DNA of 64,000 nt from Helopsaltes ochotensis (Eukaryota; Chordata; Aves; Passeriformes; Locustellidae), in assembly GCA_013400155.1 (NCBI GenBank), contig VXBM01000869.1, positions 62,001 through 126,000 on the forward strand, in the 5' to 3' direction. Shown here piece by piece: positions 1 through 9,951 of this stretch (the stretch's first letter is position 1; each line of letters begins with the position of its first letter). The notes under the pieces were generated by a model, which searched no databases, was not told where the DNA came from, and saw nothing but the letters and a program-made list of their open reading frames with translations. Both the position numbers and the translations under genes were made by a program.

Positions 1-1982
1 TTTGCTACAGCTACTCAGCTACTACTGATCATACCTGAATGCTTCAGGAAATGTAACCTCTAGGATTCCTCGCCTCTAATAAAGTTTGAGCACTTCTGGC
101 AAGCATCAGTGCTAAAAGGAAAGCAGTGATACAAGTAGTATTGCTGTTCTTCCAGCTCTGAGATCCTAAGAACCCTCCTTCAAAATCCTGTTGCCTTTAT
201 GATGATCCCCTCATAAGCTTTTTCTTTGTCTGGGCTGAACACACTTTCCCTGGCTTCTCCTGCACGACAGGCTTCCCACTTCTCTGAGAGCACTGGCAGC
301 CTTTATTTGCACTTGCTTTATTCAAAATCATGCCTGAGTATAGAGGTCAGAGCTACACACAGGACTCCAGGTCTGACTCATGCTCATTTTGTGCAAAAGT
401 CCTCTCTTTACAGAAAATCCATGACTCAATGTATCCTTTCTCTTCCACGGCCGTGTCATCCCACAGGCAATTCAGGCAGCCTGCTTTCTCTCCTCCTATT
501 CCTGTTCCTGGTACCCCAGCCCCCAGAGATATCCATCCGCTGCCCTGTGCTGACAAAGGGTTCCAGAATAATGCCATCAGGGTAGGACGCTGACGTAAGA
601 TGGAGTATTTCATGTCCCCAACACTGTATTTCACTTTTCCAAGACAATCCAGCCTTGATTCCCCTTTCATTTATCAGTATCCAAGCAAATTCTGAAGTGA
701 ATCCCTGACAGAAACACAGTTCTATCCCTTTCCTTGTCTAAAAATCTTATTATCGAAGTATAACATGCATTTCCCATTTATCCCCCATCCTTAAAAAAAT
801 ATGTTTAGCCCTTGGCATAGCAGGATACTAGGCTAGTCTGTAGCTGTCTGGGTCACCTAATTTCCTGCATTTAAGTCCAGGCACTGTATTTCTTTCTCCG
901 GTAATACTCAGATCCTCCCAAATTCAGCACGTTTACAAGAATGTGCCTGCGAAGGGGCCTGTCACCACTTCTCTGTGCTTTGACAAAGTGACTGTCTGCT
1001 TAATTTCCCCCAAACATATTTGAGAGCATTCAGATCTTTCAGGGTGGTTTTCCACCTTCTGGAGTGTCATCGTTATCCACTGTGTCTTGCTGATCCTTGT
1101 TAACTCCCACTTCTTTCCCAGATTGTCACCATTTCTTTTTTTGATTCTGTCAGGCAACTGTACATAAAGCTTACCCCTCACGACCCCAGCATAAAGTGAG
1201 CTGAGAGATCTGTCTGTGCCTAAAGACAGCCTACAGGATCAGGTCAGAGGTGTGCACCCAGCACCTAGTCAATCTTGTAAGATAAAAACTGGGAAAGCAA
1301 GAGATTAAACCAAAACACCAACTGAGTCAACTTATTGATTGTGATAACGCTAGGAGCAAAATGCCCACCTAAGAGGCTTAAGCCATAAATTAAAATACTC
1401 TCCCATGACTAAGACGGTCAATTCAGCTACCTGCACCACCAACCACTTCCAAGACTGGAAGACCATTAAAGGTTTTCACCACAAAAGTCTACACACTAAA
1501 AGAAACATGAAAGGTAAAGAACTTCTCCAAATCATAGTTTGAAAAACCTCCATGCTGAACCATACAAGGCAGTTATCACAAACTAGCAGAGCTGTTTTCA
1601 CACTTAATTCAGCAAAGTTTACCCTCATAAACAGTATCTCAAACTGCTTTTAAAATGTATGCCAAGTGGTTACGGGATGTTCACCTTGCTTTATCAAGTG
1701 ACTAATAAGCGTGATGCTTTCCCTGAACGTTTGCCTGTAGAGAGATGGTAAAAGACACAAGCATACGGATTTCTTGATGGCCACTGGACAGCAGCAAACC
1801 TTGGTCACTGATACTCAAGTCCAGTTAGCAGGACCAAAGTCATACCTGAACCACCATGTCAGCTACAAAGTCTCATTTTCTTTCAACACAGAATGAAACC
1901 CCAACTTCCTCTGACAGCCCTCCTTTGATGCCCAGCAAGGCCAGAACAAATGGACTCAAAGACAATGTAAAAGACACTTACA
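1..1982 (-). other. CYP20A1: CYP20A1 intron (partial)
   Basis: This stretch lies downstream, on the minus strand, of the CYP20A1 exon at 1983-2148 and starts with its donor site (gtaagtg read on the minus strand). I see no further CYP20A1 exon, RNA gene or clear repeat. The short open frames at 226-670 have no recognisable family and no splice context. The remaining CYP20A1 exons must be left of the window. Confidence 0.6.
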
Positions 1983-2148
1983 CAACCGGTTGGGGTTCAT
2001 ATGTTGTTTCAGGAGATCAATGGAGCCGAGACTGACAACAAGACGCCTTCCAAACCAGAAGGAGACCAGTGGCCCATATTTCTCATGAAGGTTCACAAGA
2101 AAGTCATGTAAACTGCTGCTGACAATGATATCTGGCAGGTTGCCATCC
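1983..2148 (-). CDS. CYP20A1: CYP20A1 internal exon (cytochrome P450 20A1, partial gene)
   Basis: This exon encodes part of the N-terminal region of the orphan microsomal cytochrome P450 20A1. The minus-strand translation contains DGNLPDI, then LHEKYGPLVSFWFGRRLVV, then LLKQHMNPNR, which matches the region after the N-terminal membrane anchor of CYP20A1. The acceptor is tttctcag and the donor is gtaagtg. The exon begins with one base and ends with one base of split codons, so it is an internal exon. The haem-binding cysteine exons are outside the window. CYP20A1 has no settled substrate. Gene identity rests on my memory of the family sequence; orientation and position next to NBEAL1 match the mammalian gene order. 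Boundaries could be off by one base. Confidence 0.9.
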
Positions 2149-2765
2149 CTGAGAAACACAGAGGATATCTGGTCACGAACAGCATCCTCTGCCAATGCTG
2201 AACTTATCAATGTGGAGACAGAAACCACTTACTTTTCATCAGTTGGAGCCAGCCCAGGGATACCTGATGCTTGCCTAGATGCCTGGAGTAAAAGGAAATG
2301 CATCAATCTACATGAACTTCAGATTTTATACAGGTCCCACAGCTTTCCAGCAGGAGAGATGAATTTTTCACACCTACTAGTGTAGTACTACTACACTGCT
2401 TACAAACATGAAACAGAAGCTGGATATGGTACATCTGCAGGCTTTAAACCTGCTAAGTCGATAAACCTCAAGTGTGTGCCTGGTGCCACTGGCTAAACCA
2501 GGATTATTCATTTGGTTAGACGAAAGATGTCTGCGTAAAGATTTAAAGGGTCAAGTTTGCAATGTAGGATCTCACACACAGATTTGCCCCGGAGGCCTGC
2601 AAAAACGCAAGGCGAGCAGACCGCGCCTTTGGAAAGCGGGATTCACTCCCGGAGCACGTAAAGCAGGAGGAGCGCCGGGGGTGCGCTGTCCCGGGAACGC
2701 TCTGCCCGGCAGCTTCTCTCCCAGGCCTCTGCCACGTCCCGCCCGGGCCCCGGGGTACGGGCCGG
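2149..2765 (-). other. CYP20A1: CYP20A1 5' intron entering a GC-rich island
   Basis: This stretch runs upstream, on the minus strand, from the CYP20A1 exon toward its first exon. About 2149-2560 is ordinary AT-rich sequence. From about 2580 it becomes very GC- and CpG-rich up to the gap. I could not find the hydrophobic N-terminal CYP20A1 coding segment here, so exon 1 is probably within the run of N. Confidence 0.5.
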
Positions 2766-3225
2766 NNNNNNNNNNNNNNNNNNNNNNNNNNNNNNNNNNN
2801 NNNNNNNNNNNNNNNNNNNNNNNNNNNNNNNNNNNNNNNNNNNNNNNNNNNNNNNNNNNNNNNNNNNNNNNNNNNNNNNNNNNNNNNNNNNNNNNNNNNN
2901 NNNNNNNNNNNNNNNNNNNNNNNNNNNNNNNNNNNNNNNNNNNNNNNNNNNNNNNNNNNNNNNNNNNNNNNNNNNNNNNNNNNNNNNNNNNNNNNNNNNN
3001 NNNNNNNNNNNNNNNNNNNNNNNNNNNNNNNNNNNNNNNNNNNNNNNNNNNNNNNNNNNNNNNNNNNNNNNNNNNNNNNNNNNNNNNNNNNNNNNNNNNN
3101 NNNNNNNNNNNNNNNNNNNNNNNNNNNNNNNNNNNNNNNNNNNNNNNNNNNNNNNNNNNNNNNNNNNNNNNNNNNNNNNNNNNNNNNNNNNNNNNNNNNN
3201 NNNNNNNNNNNNNNNNNNNNNNNNN
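2766..3225. other. Assembly gap (460 N)
   Basis: An unresolved run in the middle of the CpG island. It hides the start codon and about ten N-terminal residues of the dipeptidase and probably CYP20A1 exon 1. Open frames computed through it have no meaning. Confidence 0.99.
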
Positions 3226-3290
3226 TCCACCCTGCACGGAGGGGGGTACCTGGGCCACTGCCAGCAGCACATCCAGAGCTTCCTCGGGCA
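3226..3290 (+). CDS. Aspartyl dipeptidase exon 1 (3' part)
   Basis: The part of exon 1 right of the gap encodes STLHGGGYLGHCQQH followed by IQSFLG and two bases of a Gln codon. It ends at a gtaagc donor. The start codon and about ten residues are in the gap. Confidence 0.88.
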
Positions 3291-6200
3291 GTAAGCGCCG
3301 TGCAGGGCTGCGGGAGCGCGCCCGGCCGCCGCCTCCGCCGCGCCCACCGCCCTCTCCCCTCTCTTCTCCCAGGAAGGTGAAGCGGGTGCTGTTCATCCCC
3401 TACGCCCTGCACGACCGCGACGCCTACGCCCGCACGGCCAGGGAGAAGTTTGAAAGCCTGGGTAAGGCCGGCCCGGCTGCTGCGGCCACGCCGGCTGTGC
3501 CCGGGGCTGCCGGGCCGGTACCGGGCACGGGGAGCAGGGTGCGGGCACGGAGCGCCCCGGGACGGCAGCGCTGCAGGCGCTCCGCGCCGCGGGGCACGAC
3601 CGGGCACAGCGCTGCAGCCCGCGGGCACACGGGCTGGGCTGGGCTGCTGCGGTACGGGCAGCAAGGGCAGCGAGCAGCAGGAGTCGGCTCGGACTTCTGC
3701 CTGGAAGGAGATGCTTTAGAGGCCTCCAGAAGAAATCCTGCTGCAAACACGTCTACCCACTCCAGGGAGGAAGATTTTATCCCTAACTATTAAGTGGCAT
3801 CTTTTTATCCTTCTTAGTCACATGAGGGAACATTTCTTCCAATATATCTTAAACCTCTGCTTAAGCTGTGCAACCACTGGTGTTATGTGAAGATCATTAC
3901 TTAAAGCACATCAAGGAGCTCGATAGTTCCATGATGGACAGCAGCTGAACTTTGCTTGGAGCAAAGGTCTCTGCACAGCAGCCTACAGCAAGACCTCCAC
4001 CTAGTATCTATCACTGTTGAAGGCAACTTTGGACCCGTTAGTGTAGTAATAATCAGTACTCACTTCCTGGGCAGCACACTTTGCTCCTTGACTTGCAGGA
4101 AGATTGCTGCTACCAAATGCCCATGTTCTTCTGTCTCTTTAGACACTTCCTGTACTCAGTGAACCCCAGCAAGGCAAATCTATCAGTCAGACATTTTAAG
4201 AGAAACAATACTCATAGCAGGTATTTGCACAAGCAATGCTAGAACCAACACATGCTATCAGACTTCAGCACAGCCAAGCAGAAGACAAACAGCTTTTTCC
4301 TCGTTTTCTAGTGACATGGTTATGCTCAGCAGGAGACTGTGCCTCAGCCTGCACCTGCTGAGTGAAATGCTCTGCTCCTAGACACTGAGTGCCTATATCC
4401 ACAAAGCAAACATTTCCTTTTGTACGGCTGGAAGCTGAAGCCCTGCACTAATGTAGGATGTACACTCTGTTTTATGTTGTAGAGTTCCAGAGAAATTTCT
4501 CTGGTTGAGACATTTGGCTCAGGGTTGGAGGAGGTGGGCAGGGAGGGATTGAACACATCGCATTCTTCCACCAAACTGACATGGCAAAGGTAAATACTTT
4601 TTCATTTAAGGTTATGGGCTGGACAGTATTCATGAATCTTGTGATCCAGTGGAAGCCATAAGGAAATCTGAAGCAATATTTATTGGTAAGTTTTACTTCT
4701 TACTCCCCAGTGAAGCTTTATATAGGGCACTGGGTTAGTCCTGCTGAGATGTGGCACTGAAGACCAACAATTAAGCAGTTAAGCCTAGTAATTAGAAACT
4801 ACAGAAGACAGTACTTGGGAGCCCAAAGACCCTACATTTAGTGGTGGGCTGGGAAGTAGTTTTATGAATGGAACTTCATCTCCAGTAAATTTCAAATTAT
4901 TATTTTGAAGAGTACCTCAGTGTAAAAACGTGACATAACAGCTGTATCATCACTTTAGCAAGACCAAGAAGTTCCAGTCCTAATACCACAGTACTGGGTA
5001 TTGGAAGAGAGTTCGCTGTCAGACAGTGGTGGCCTTACAAGGACGACTCGGGGCATGCCCATGGCCTGTCCAATGACCTTTCTTCTGAAGCTTCTCGTTT
5101 TACTGCTTCTCAAAGCAGAATACTGCCCTGAATGGTGCACAGAACTCATTGCGCCTGCCAAGTTTGTAAAGGCTTCAATTAAAACTGATGGTGAAAGCAT
5201 GTTAAATAAGCTGAACTTTCTTTCCGCAGGAGGTGGGAACACATTCCGTCTCCTGAAAGCTCTTTATGACAACAGTCTGATACATGAGATAAGGAAGAGA
5301 GTTCTTGAGGTAAAACTATGAATTCTGGCCAAGTCTGAATAGCAGGATCTCGTGCATGAGCTTTTGTTCAGATGAACCCAAGCTGATTCTGCATTTTTGT
5401 CTCTAATATACCTCAAATGTCAAGCCATCTCAAACAACCTGAAAACAGAAAACCATGGCCAAACAAGGCTGTCATTGAGTCATTGAAAAGACTTAAAGTC
5501 AGCAGTCTGTCTTCCTAGAGCAGTTTTCTATATGCTGGATTGCAAGACCTTGGGATGTACAATGCTACATAGAACTCTAGAAGTAAATCCCTCAAACTAC
5601 CAGTCAAAGACCAGTGCAGGATTTAATCTATGTCCAGAAACCCTCTTTTTCAGCTGAGTTGTCCACTTCATATCTTGTTGATATAGACATGTTTGTGTTG
5701 CAGGTTGTCTGCTAATAAACTGGTGATAAAGTTGGATCCCTATGTGCCTTTTAGACAGTGTCCTGTTGATGTTGAAAATTATGTGATTTTTGTATCTCCT
5801 TGGAACTGAGAGGTGTGAGTGCCATTGAGCCCCTCTGGTCAGCAGCACCAGTCTAGCTGGTGAATCTCAAAAGGCACAGCAAAGATACACCATCTCTGGA
5901 GGAGAATAGAAACAAGGTGTGCCCTAGCAATGCGGAGTTGCAAATGACTTTATGCAGATTTATACAAGCCACAGTAAGGCCAGCTGCCAAGAATAAAGGT
6001 TAGCTAGGCTTATCTTAATATATAGAAATTCAACATCTGTTGTGGGAATGAAAGCCAGAAAATGTCCAAATATCAGTTAAGTCTGGATAACTACTTGGTT
6101 ATATTACCACCAGTTGTCTCAAGACAGCTCTGTTTTTACCAATCATTCAGCATTACCTGTGTAGTTGCATATTTGTGTGGCATTCTTTTATGTACAGCAT

Positions 6201-9200
6201 AGTACTCAGGACTAATTCCTAAACAGTGCTAAACTGGTCATGGTACTGGTAAGTTGATGCTGTGACAACATTGCACTGAGCTTCTGATGGTCTACTCTCT
6301 TCAGAAGCTAGTTAAAAGCTAGTTCAGATATTTCCTGTAATTGCAATAGAGGCAAGTCTCTCCTCTTAATAGCAAAGTCCAGCATGCACTGACAGCCTGT
6401 TAAGTTCTCTTTTGGGAGGTCACAGAGTTGTGAGCACAAGGCAGGCAGCAGTTAGTTCTCTGACACAGAAGCTACTGCCCACCTCAGAACCTGAATTCTT
6501 GTTCTGCTTTTCACCAGTAAAGCTAGCAGTGAGATGAGCTAGAAGGACTAAGCCTGATCTGACTGATGAGTCTCTGAGATTGATAGGAGATCCTATAAAA
6601 TTGAGTTCCTAGTTGTGATACTGCAGACTGATCCTTGCTTTTGTCTTTCAGGATGGGATTCCTTACATGGGATCCAGCGCAGGAACCAACGTTGCTACCA
6701 TCAGCATCAATACCACCAATGACATGCCAATTGTTTATCCACCTTCCCTGCAGGCTCTAGGATTAGTTCCTTTTAATATTAACCCCCACTACCTGGATCC
6801 AGACATTAAAAGAACTCACATGGGTGTAAGTAAAGCACACCACAACTAACACAGTAGCCAGGGTGTGGAGGAGTAAAAATAGTGTGCATTTTTGAGGCTT
6901 TACAAAGCTATAGAATGTCAAACAGCTGCTCCCTAGAGAAACTGGAAATGCCAATGAGGCAGTAACACTTTACTTCCTCCTAAAACTTAACTTTGCTTGG
7001 GAAGAGGAGTTGGCAACAATATTACTGAACAAATTGTTTTTGACAAATAGAAGCTCTGCAGTGTCTGAAATACTGTTGAAATGCTTGATATTTGGCATAG
7101 AATAGGGGAATTAAAAAAAAAAAAAAGATAAACCTGAAGTGTTAAGTTGCAAAAGCACTGTGGTTCTGGAAAGTTCTGTCTTACCTGCTGCTTGGGAAGA
7201 CCTAACTTAAACATAGATTAAGAGACTTAAATATCTGAAAGTCTGAAGAAATGATCAGAACAGGGAGATTTTGAGATTGATAGAGTTGTTGTCTAAGAAA
7301 ATACCTGGGCACTGGCATCCTTGCAGGGAGCACAGCCTGTAATGTCCAATACAGAGCAAGCACATGCACTATAGCTGAAAGAAAAACCTTTCAGCCATCA
7401 AGCACAAAGACAGATTTACATACAGTGGGGAGGAGCTCCTTCTTGAGTAGCATGTCAGGTAATTCCTCAGGGAACAATCTGTGTGGTGCATCTTTTAACA
7501 ACCTAAATACTTTCCTCCTTGTATGCAAAATTCCATGGTTAGAGGAAGTATTAAGAATTAGGCAACAATGAAGAGATGGTGGATATGGGTGTGCTTCTAG
7601 AATTTAGATGAAGTTGTAGGTATTCATTTAATCAGCTTGTCACTAGATAAGCAAGCAGTCTTTTCCCTATAAATAACTTCTCCTCTCAGAGGAGGCTAGA
7701 AGCTCTGTGCTGTACCAAGTCCCTGCTGTGTTCCTATGTTTTTATTTCTTTACTGTTGTTTAGTTCAGCAGCAAACCTCAGGAAACATGACAGAGCCATT
7801 CACAGAACGAAATTCTTCAGTGTAATACCTACTTGTAGGCAAACAAGCAAATACTTAATCACTGAAAATCCATGATTCACTACTCTCTTAAACAAAGGTG
7901 GCACCTCAGGCATTTGCTTCTACCACCTTCCTGGTAGTATTAGCAATATCTGCACACAGAGATAGTATTAATTTTAAAAAACCCAAACATGGATGAATTG
8001 AGTGGAAGTAACTTTTAAGGCTTTTCAGGGTTGGGACTGTGTGAGTTCTGTTTGATCAACCTGCAGTAAATTGCTGCTGGTGATGAAGGGTAAAACACAT
8101 ATCCCATTAACAGTCAATCCTGCCATCCCATTCTGCTTGAGGGGAAGTGCCTGCTTTGTTTAATGTTATGAAATTGTTTTATAGGATGCTGCCTGGATAG
8201 CTCCAAATCCTACCTTATAGCCTGGGAAGCTAAATCTCTGCTCATTATTGCAGGAGACAAGAGAGGAAAGAATCCGCCAGTATCATGAAGAACCAAACAC
8301 CCCTCCAGTTCTGGTGAGTAGTATTCTCCATCAGGAAGCTGCAGCATGATAAAGATTTTAAATGCATTCATGCTAGCTCTCAGTATAGGTTCCCTGCCTG
8401 TCAAGACTTAGAGAACCATGGCTTGGAATGCTAATTGTATTCTTGCTAAGAGCTTCAGCCTTGGATATTGTTCATTGTAGAAAATGGGTTAGGGCCAATG
8501 AAATGCATACTCCTGTTAGTGTTGCTATTTTAGGCAGCTCTGATCTTCCCAGTCACAGGCCGCCATATATTATTGTGTGTTGGGGGTGGCATGCATGCAC
8601 ATGGTACAAAACTCCCCTTAATCTTTTTGCAGATACTCTTAATCTCTGTAATACAGTTTCTGAATCTGCACATTCAGTAGTGTATATGTAATTTCATGAT
8701 GTGTCTCTGGGGAAGTGGGATCCCTATGTTTCCTGTCCTTGTGTTTGACCTTGTAGTATAACATTTGTACACTAACAAAGCCAGCTGGCTGTTGCTTGGC
8801 CTAACTGGATCTAAGAATAACTGTGGGAAAACAGTTTCCTCTCCTCCTTAATGGTTTCTCCCTTAAGAGTGAAAACTGAAATAAACAAGAAAATCAATTT
8901 CTAAAACAAGATAACTCACCTAATTTTGTCTTTACCTCTTTGTTAGGTAAGCGAGAAGGTTTAGTCTGTAGTCATGGTGGCACTAAGACTGGCTGCTTGT
9001 GACAAGCATTCTACTCTCTCACTTAGCTTGAGCATCATTTTAAATGTTTCCACCTCCACCAGGGCTTGCGGGAAGGTACGATGCTGTTAGTGGAAGGAGA
9101 TAAAGCCACGCTGCAAGGAGTGACAGGAGCACGTCTGTTTTTGAGGTAAATGCTTCACTTCAACTGACATCCTCCTTCAGACAGAAATGAAGAGAGGCTT

Positions 9201-9761
9201 CTGTTAGACTCCTGGCACATGCTGCCTGGCCCCCACATCAGAAGTTACTTAATCCCTTGGTTCCATTTCTCTTTGGGGAAAATGTGAGTATTGTTTAATA
9301 ATCCAAAGGAGCCGACAGCACTCTAAAGGATTTCTGACTAACCCAGTTCCTGCTTTGGCATTGTATCCACTGATACTTATGTTTCCAAATTCTAGTTACC
9401 TTTCACAGAAAGAGCACCAATAGCCAGCTCCTTTATTGAAAGCCAGAGAAATGCCAGTTTGGCCCTAATGCACTGAACTCCAGAACAAAGGAATCCATAT
9501 CTAGAATTATATGGACTTTATTAAGAAATCTAAAATGCATTGTCACATGATGTAGGCAAAGAAGGGAGTCAAAACTCTGCTTGTTCAGAATAAGGGTGCC
9601 TTGATCCATCCCTAGTAACAGATAGAAACAGAGTAGTCCCACCTCCCATTGAAGCTCACAGCACAATTTGTCTTGTTTGCAGGGGTAAGGAACCAACTGA
9701 ACATGAGCCTGGAACAGATTTCAGTTTCCTCCTGACTGACAGCAATCCCCTCCATCCGTAG
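3226..9761 (+). CDS. Alpha-aspartyl dipeptidase, peptidase E family S51 (8 exons, 5' end in gap)
   Basis: The family cleaves dipeptides with an N-terminal aspartate (Asp-X), a cytosolic step in peptide turnover. Eight exons (3226-3290, 3373-3461, 4611-4685, 5230-5309, 6652-6825, 8254-8313, 9063-9145, 9683-9761) join in phase to 234 visible residues plus a stop. The order is STLHGGGYL, VKRVLFIPYALHDRDAYA, GGNTFRLLKALYD, GSSAGTN with the serine nucleophile, FNINPHYLD with the likely catalytic His, ETREERIRQYHEEP, and LREGTMLLVEGDKA with the likely triad Glu. Adding about ten N-terminal residues hidden in the gap gives about 244, close to the usual family length. It lies head-to-head with CYP20A1 and tail-to-tail with NBEAL1. 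No frameshift or stop interrupts it, and the active site looks intact, so it should be functional. Triad assignment follows bacterial PepE and is inference for this protein. Confidence 0.93.
3373..3461 (+). CDS. Aspartyl dipeptidase exon 2
   Basis: Acceptor ctcttctcccag; begins with the last base of the split Gln codon, then KVKRVLFIPYALHDRDAY and TAREKFESL. Donor gtaagg. The preceding intron is only about 82 bp and very GC-rich. Confidence 0.92.
4611..4685 (+). CDS. Aspartyl dipeptidase exon 3
   Basis: Acceptor tttcatttaag, donor gtaagt. Encodes GYGLDSIHESCDP then VEAIRKSEAIFI, with split Gly codons at both ends. The intron before it (3462-4610) starts GC-rich and then holds nothing I recognise. 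Confidence 0.92.
5230..5309 (+). CDS. Aspartyl dipeptidase exon 4
   Basis: Acceptor tttctttccgcag, donor gtaaaa. Encodes GGGNTFRLLKALYDNSLI then HEIRKRVLE, the conserved GGGNT motif of the S51 fold. The following intron (5310-6651) holds no recognisable feature. Confidence 0.94.
6652..6825 (+). CDS. Aspartyl dipeptidase exon 5 (catalytic Ser and His)
   Basis: A 58-codon phase-0 exon between a tttgtctttcag acceptor and a gtaagt donor. It holds the nucleophile motif GSSAGTN at exon residues 7-13, TISINTTNDMPIVYPPS, and NPHYLD at exon residues 44-49 with the likely catalytic His. The following intron (6826-8253) contains an A-run near 7114 and nothing else recognised. Confidence 0.95.
8254..8313 (+). 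CDS. Aspartyl dipeptidase exon 6
   Basis: A 20-codon exon, acceptor ttattgcag and donor gtgagt, encoding ETREERIRQYHEEPNTPPVL, a highly conserved family segment. The following intron (8314-9062) has no recognised feature. Confidence 0.94.
9063..9145 (+). CDS. Aspartyl dipeptidase exon 7
   Basis: Acceptor tccacctccaccag, donor gtaaat. Encodes GLREGTMLLVEGDKATLQG then VTGARLFL. The Glu of LREG is in the position expected for the third triad residue. The following intron is 9146-9682. Confidence 0.93.
9683..9761 (+). CDS. Aspartyl dipeptidase exon 8 with stop
   Basis: Acceptor cttgtttgcag. Encodes GKEPTEHEPGTDFSFL and a short tail LTDSNPLHP before a TAG stop at 9759-9761. The GxNPTEHxPG-type ending is typical of the family; the last few residues differ from those I remember, as is common at this terminus. 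Confidence 0.9.
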
Positions 9762-9861
9762 CCTTCCATATTCTGCAGAAGTTACTATATGGGGAAGACA
9801 ATGAGGAAGAATGAAAGAGATGCCTGCAGTCCCAGGGTGGGTGGAGAACTTCAGCTTTACA

Positions 9862-9867
9862 AATAAA
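9862..9867 (+). terminator. Candidate poly(A) signal of the dipeptidase gene
   Basis: An AATAAA hexamer lies about 100 bp after the stop codon on the same strand. A second plus-strand AATAAA follows near 10038. The first is the simplest choice for a short 3' UTR. Confidence 0.55.
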
Positions 9868-9945
9868 GATAAATATGCATTAGTGGGCTATTTTCCTCAC
9901 CCCAATGCATGTCTTGGACATCTCCTTCCCAGCAAAAAGACACTT

Positions 9946-9951
9946 TTTATT
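9946..9951 (-). terminator. Candidate distal poly(A) signal on the minus strand
   Basis: TTTATT on the plus strand reads AATAAA on the minus strand, in the context GCAATAAAAAG. If used by NBEAL1 it would give a 3' UTR of more than 6 kb ending beside the dipeptidase 3' end. Nearer minus-strand candidates lie at 11886-11891, 13761-13766 and 14901-14906, so use of this one is uncertain. Confidence 0.3.

Larger units (their letters stand above)
2580..3750. promoter_or_regulatory. CpG island, likely divergent promoter of CYP20A1 and the dipeptidase gene
   Basis: The sequence on both sides of the first gap is dense in GC and CpG and contrasts strongly with the AT-rich surroundings. It lies between the 5' end of the minus-strand CYP20A1 gene and exon 1 of the plus-strand dipeptidase gene. 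The plausible reading is one CpG-island promoter serving both directions. The start sites, any TATA box and both start codons appear to be inside the gap, so no core element can be named. Confidence 0.65.

Noticed and set aside
2474..3793. 439-codon plus-strand open frame and minus-strand partners across the first gap
   Set aside because: More than half consists of N, and the readable part is in a different frame from the dipeptidase exon 1. Only the exon 2 part coincides with real coding sequence.
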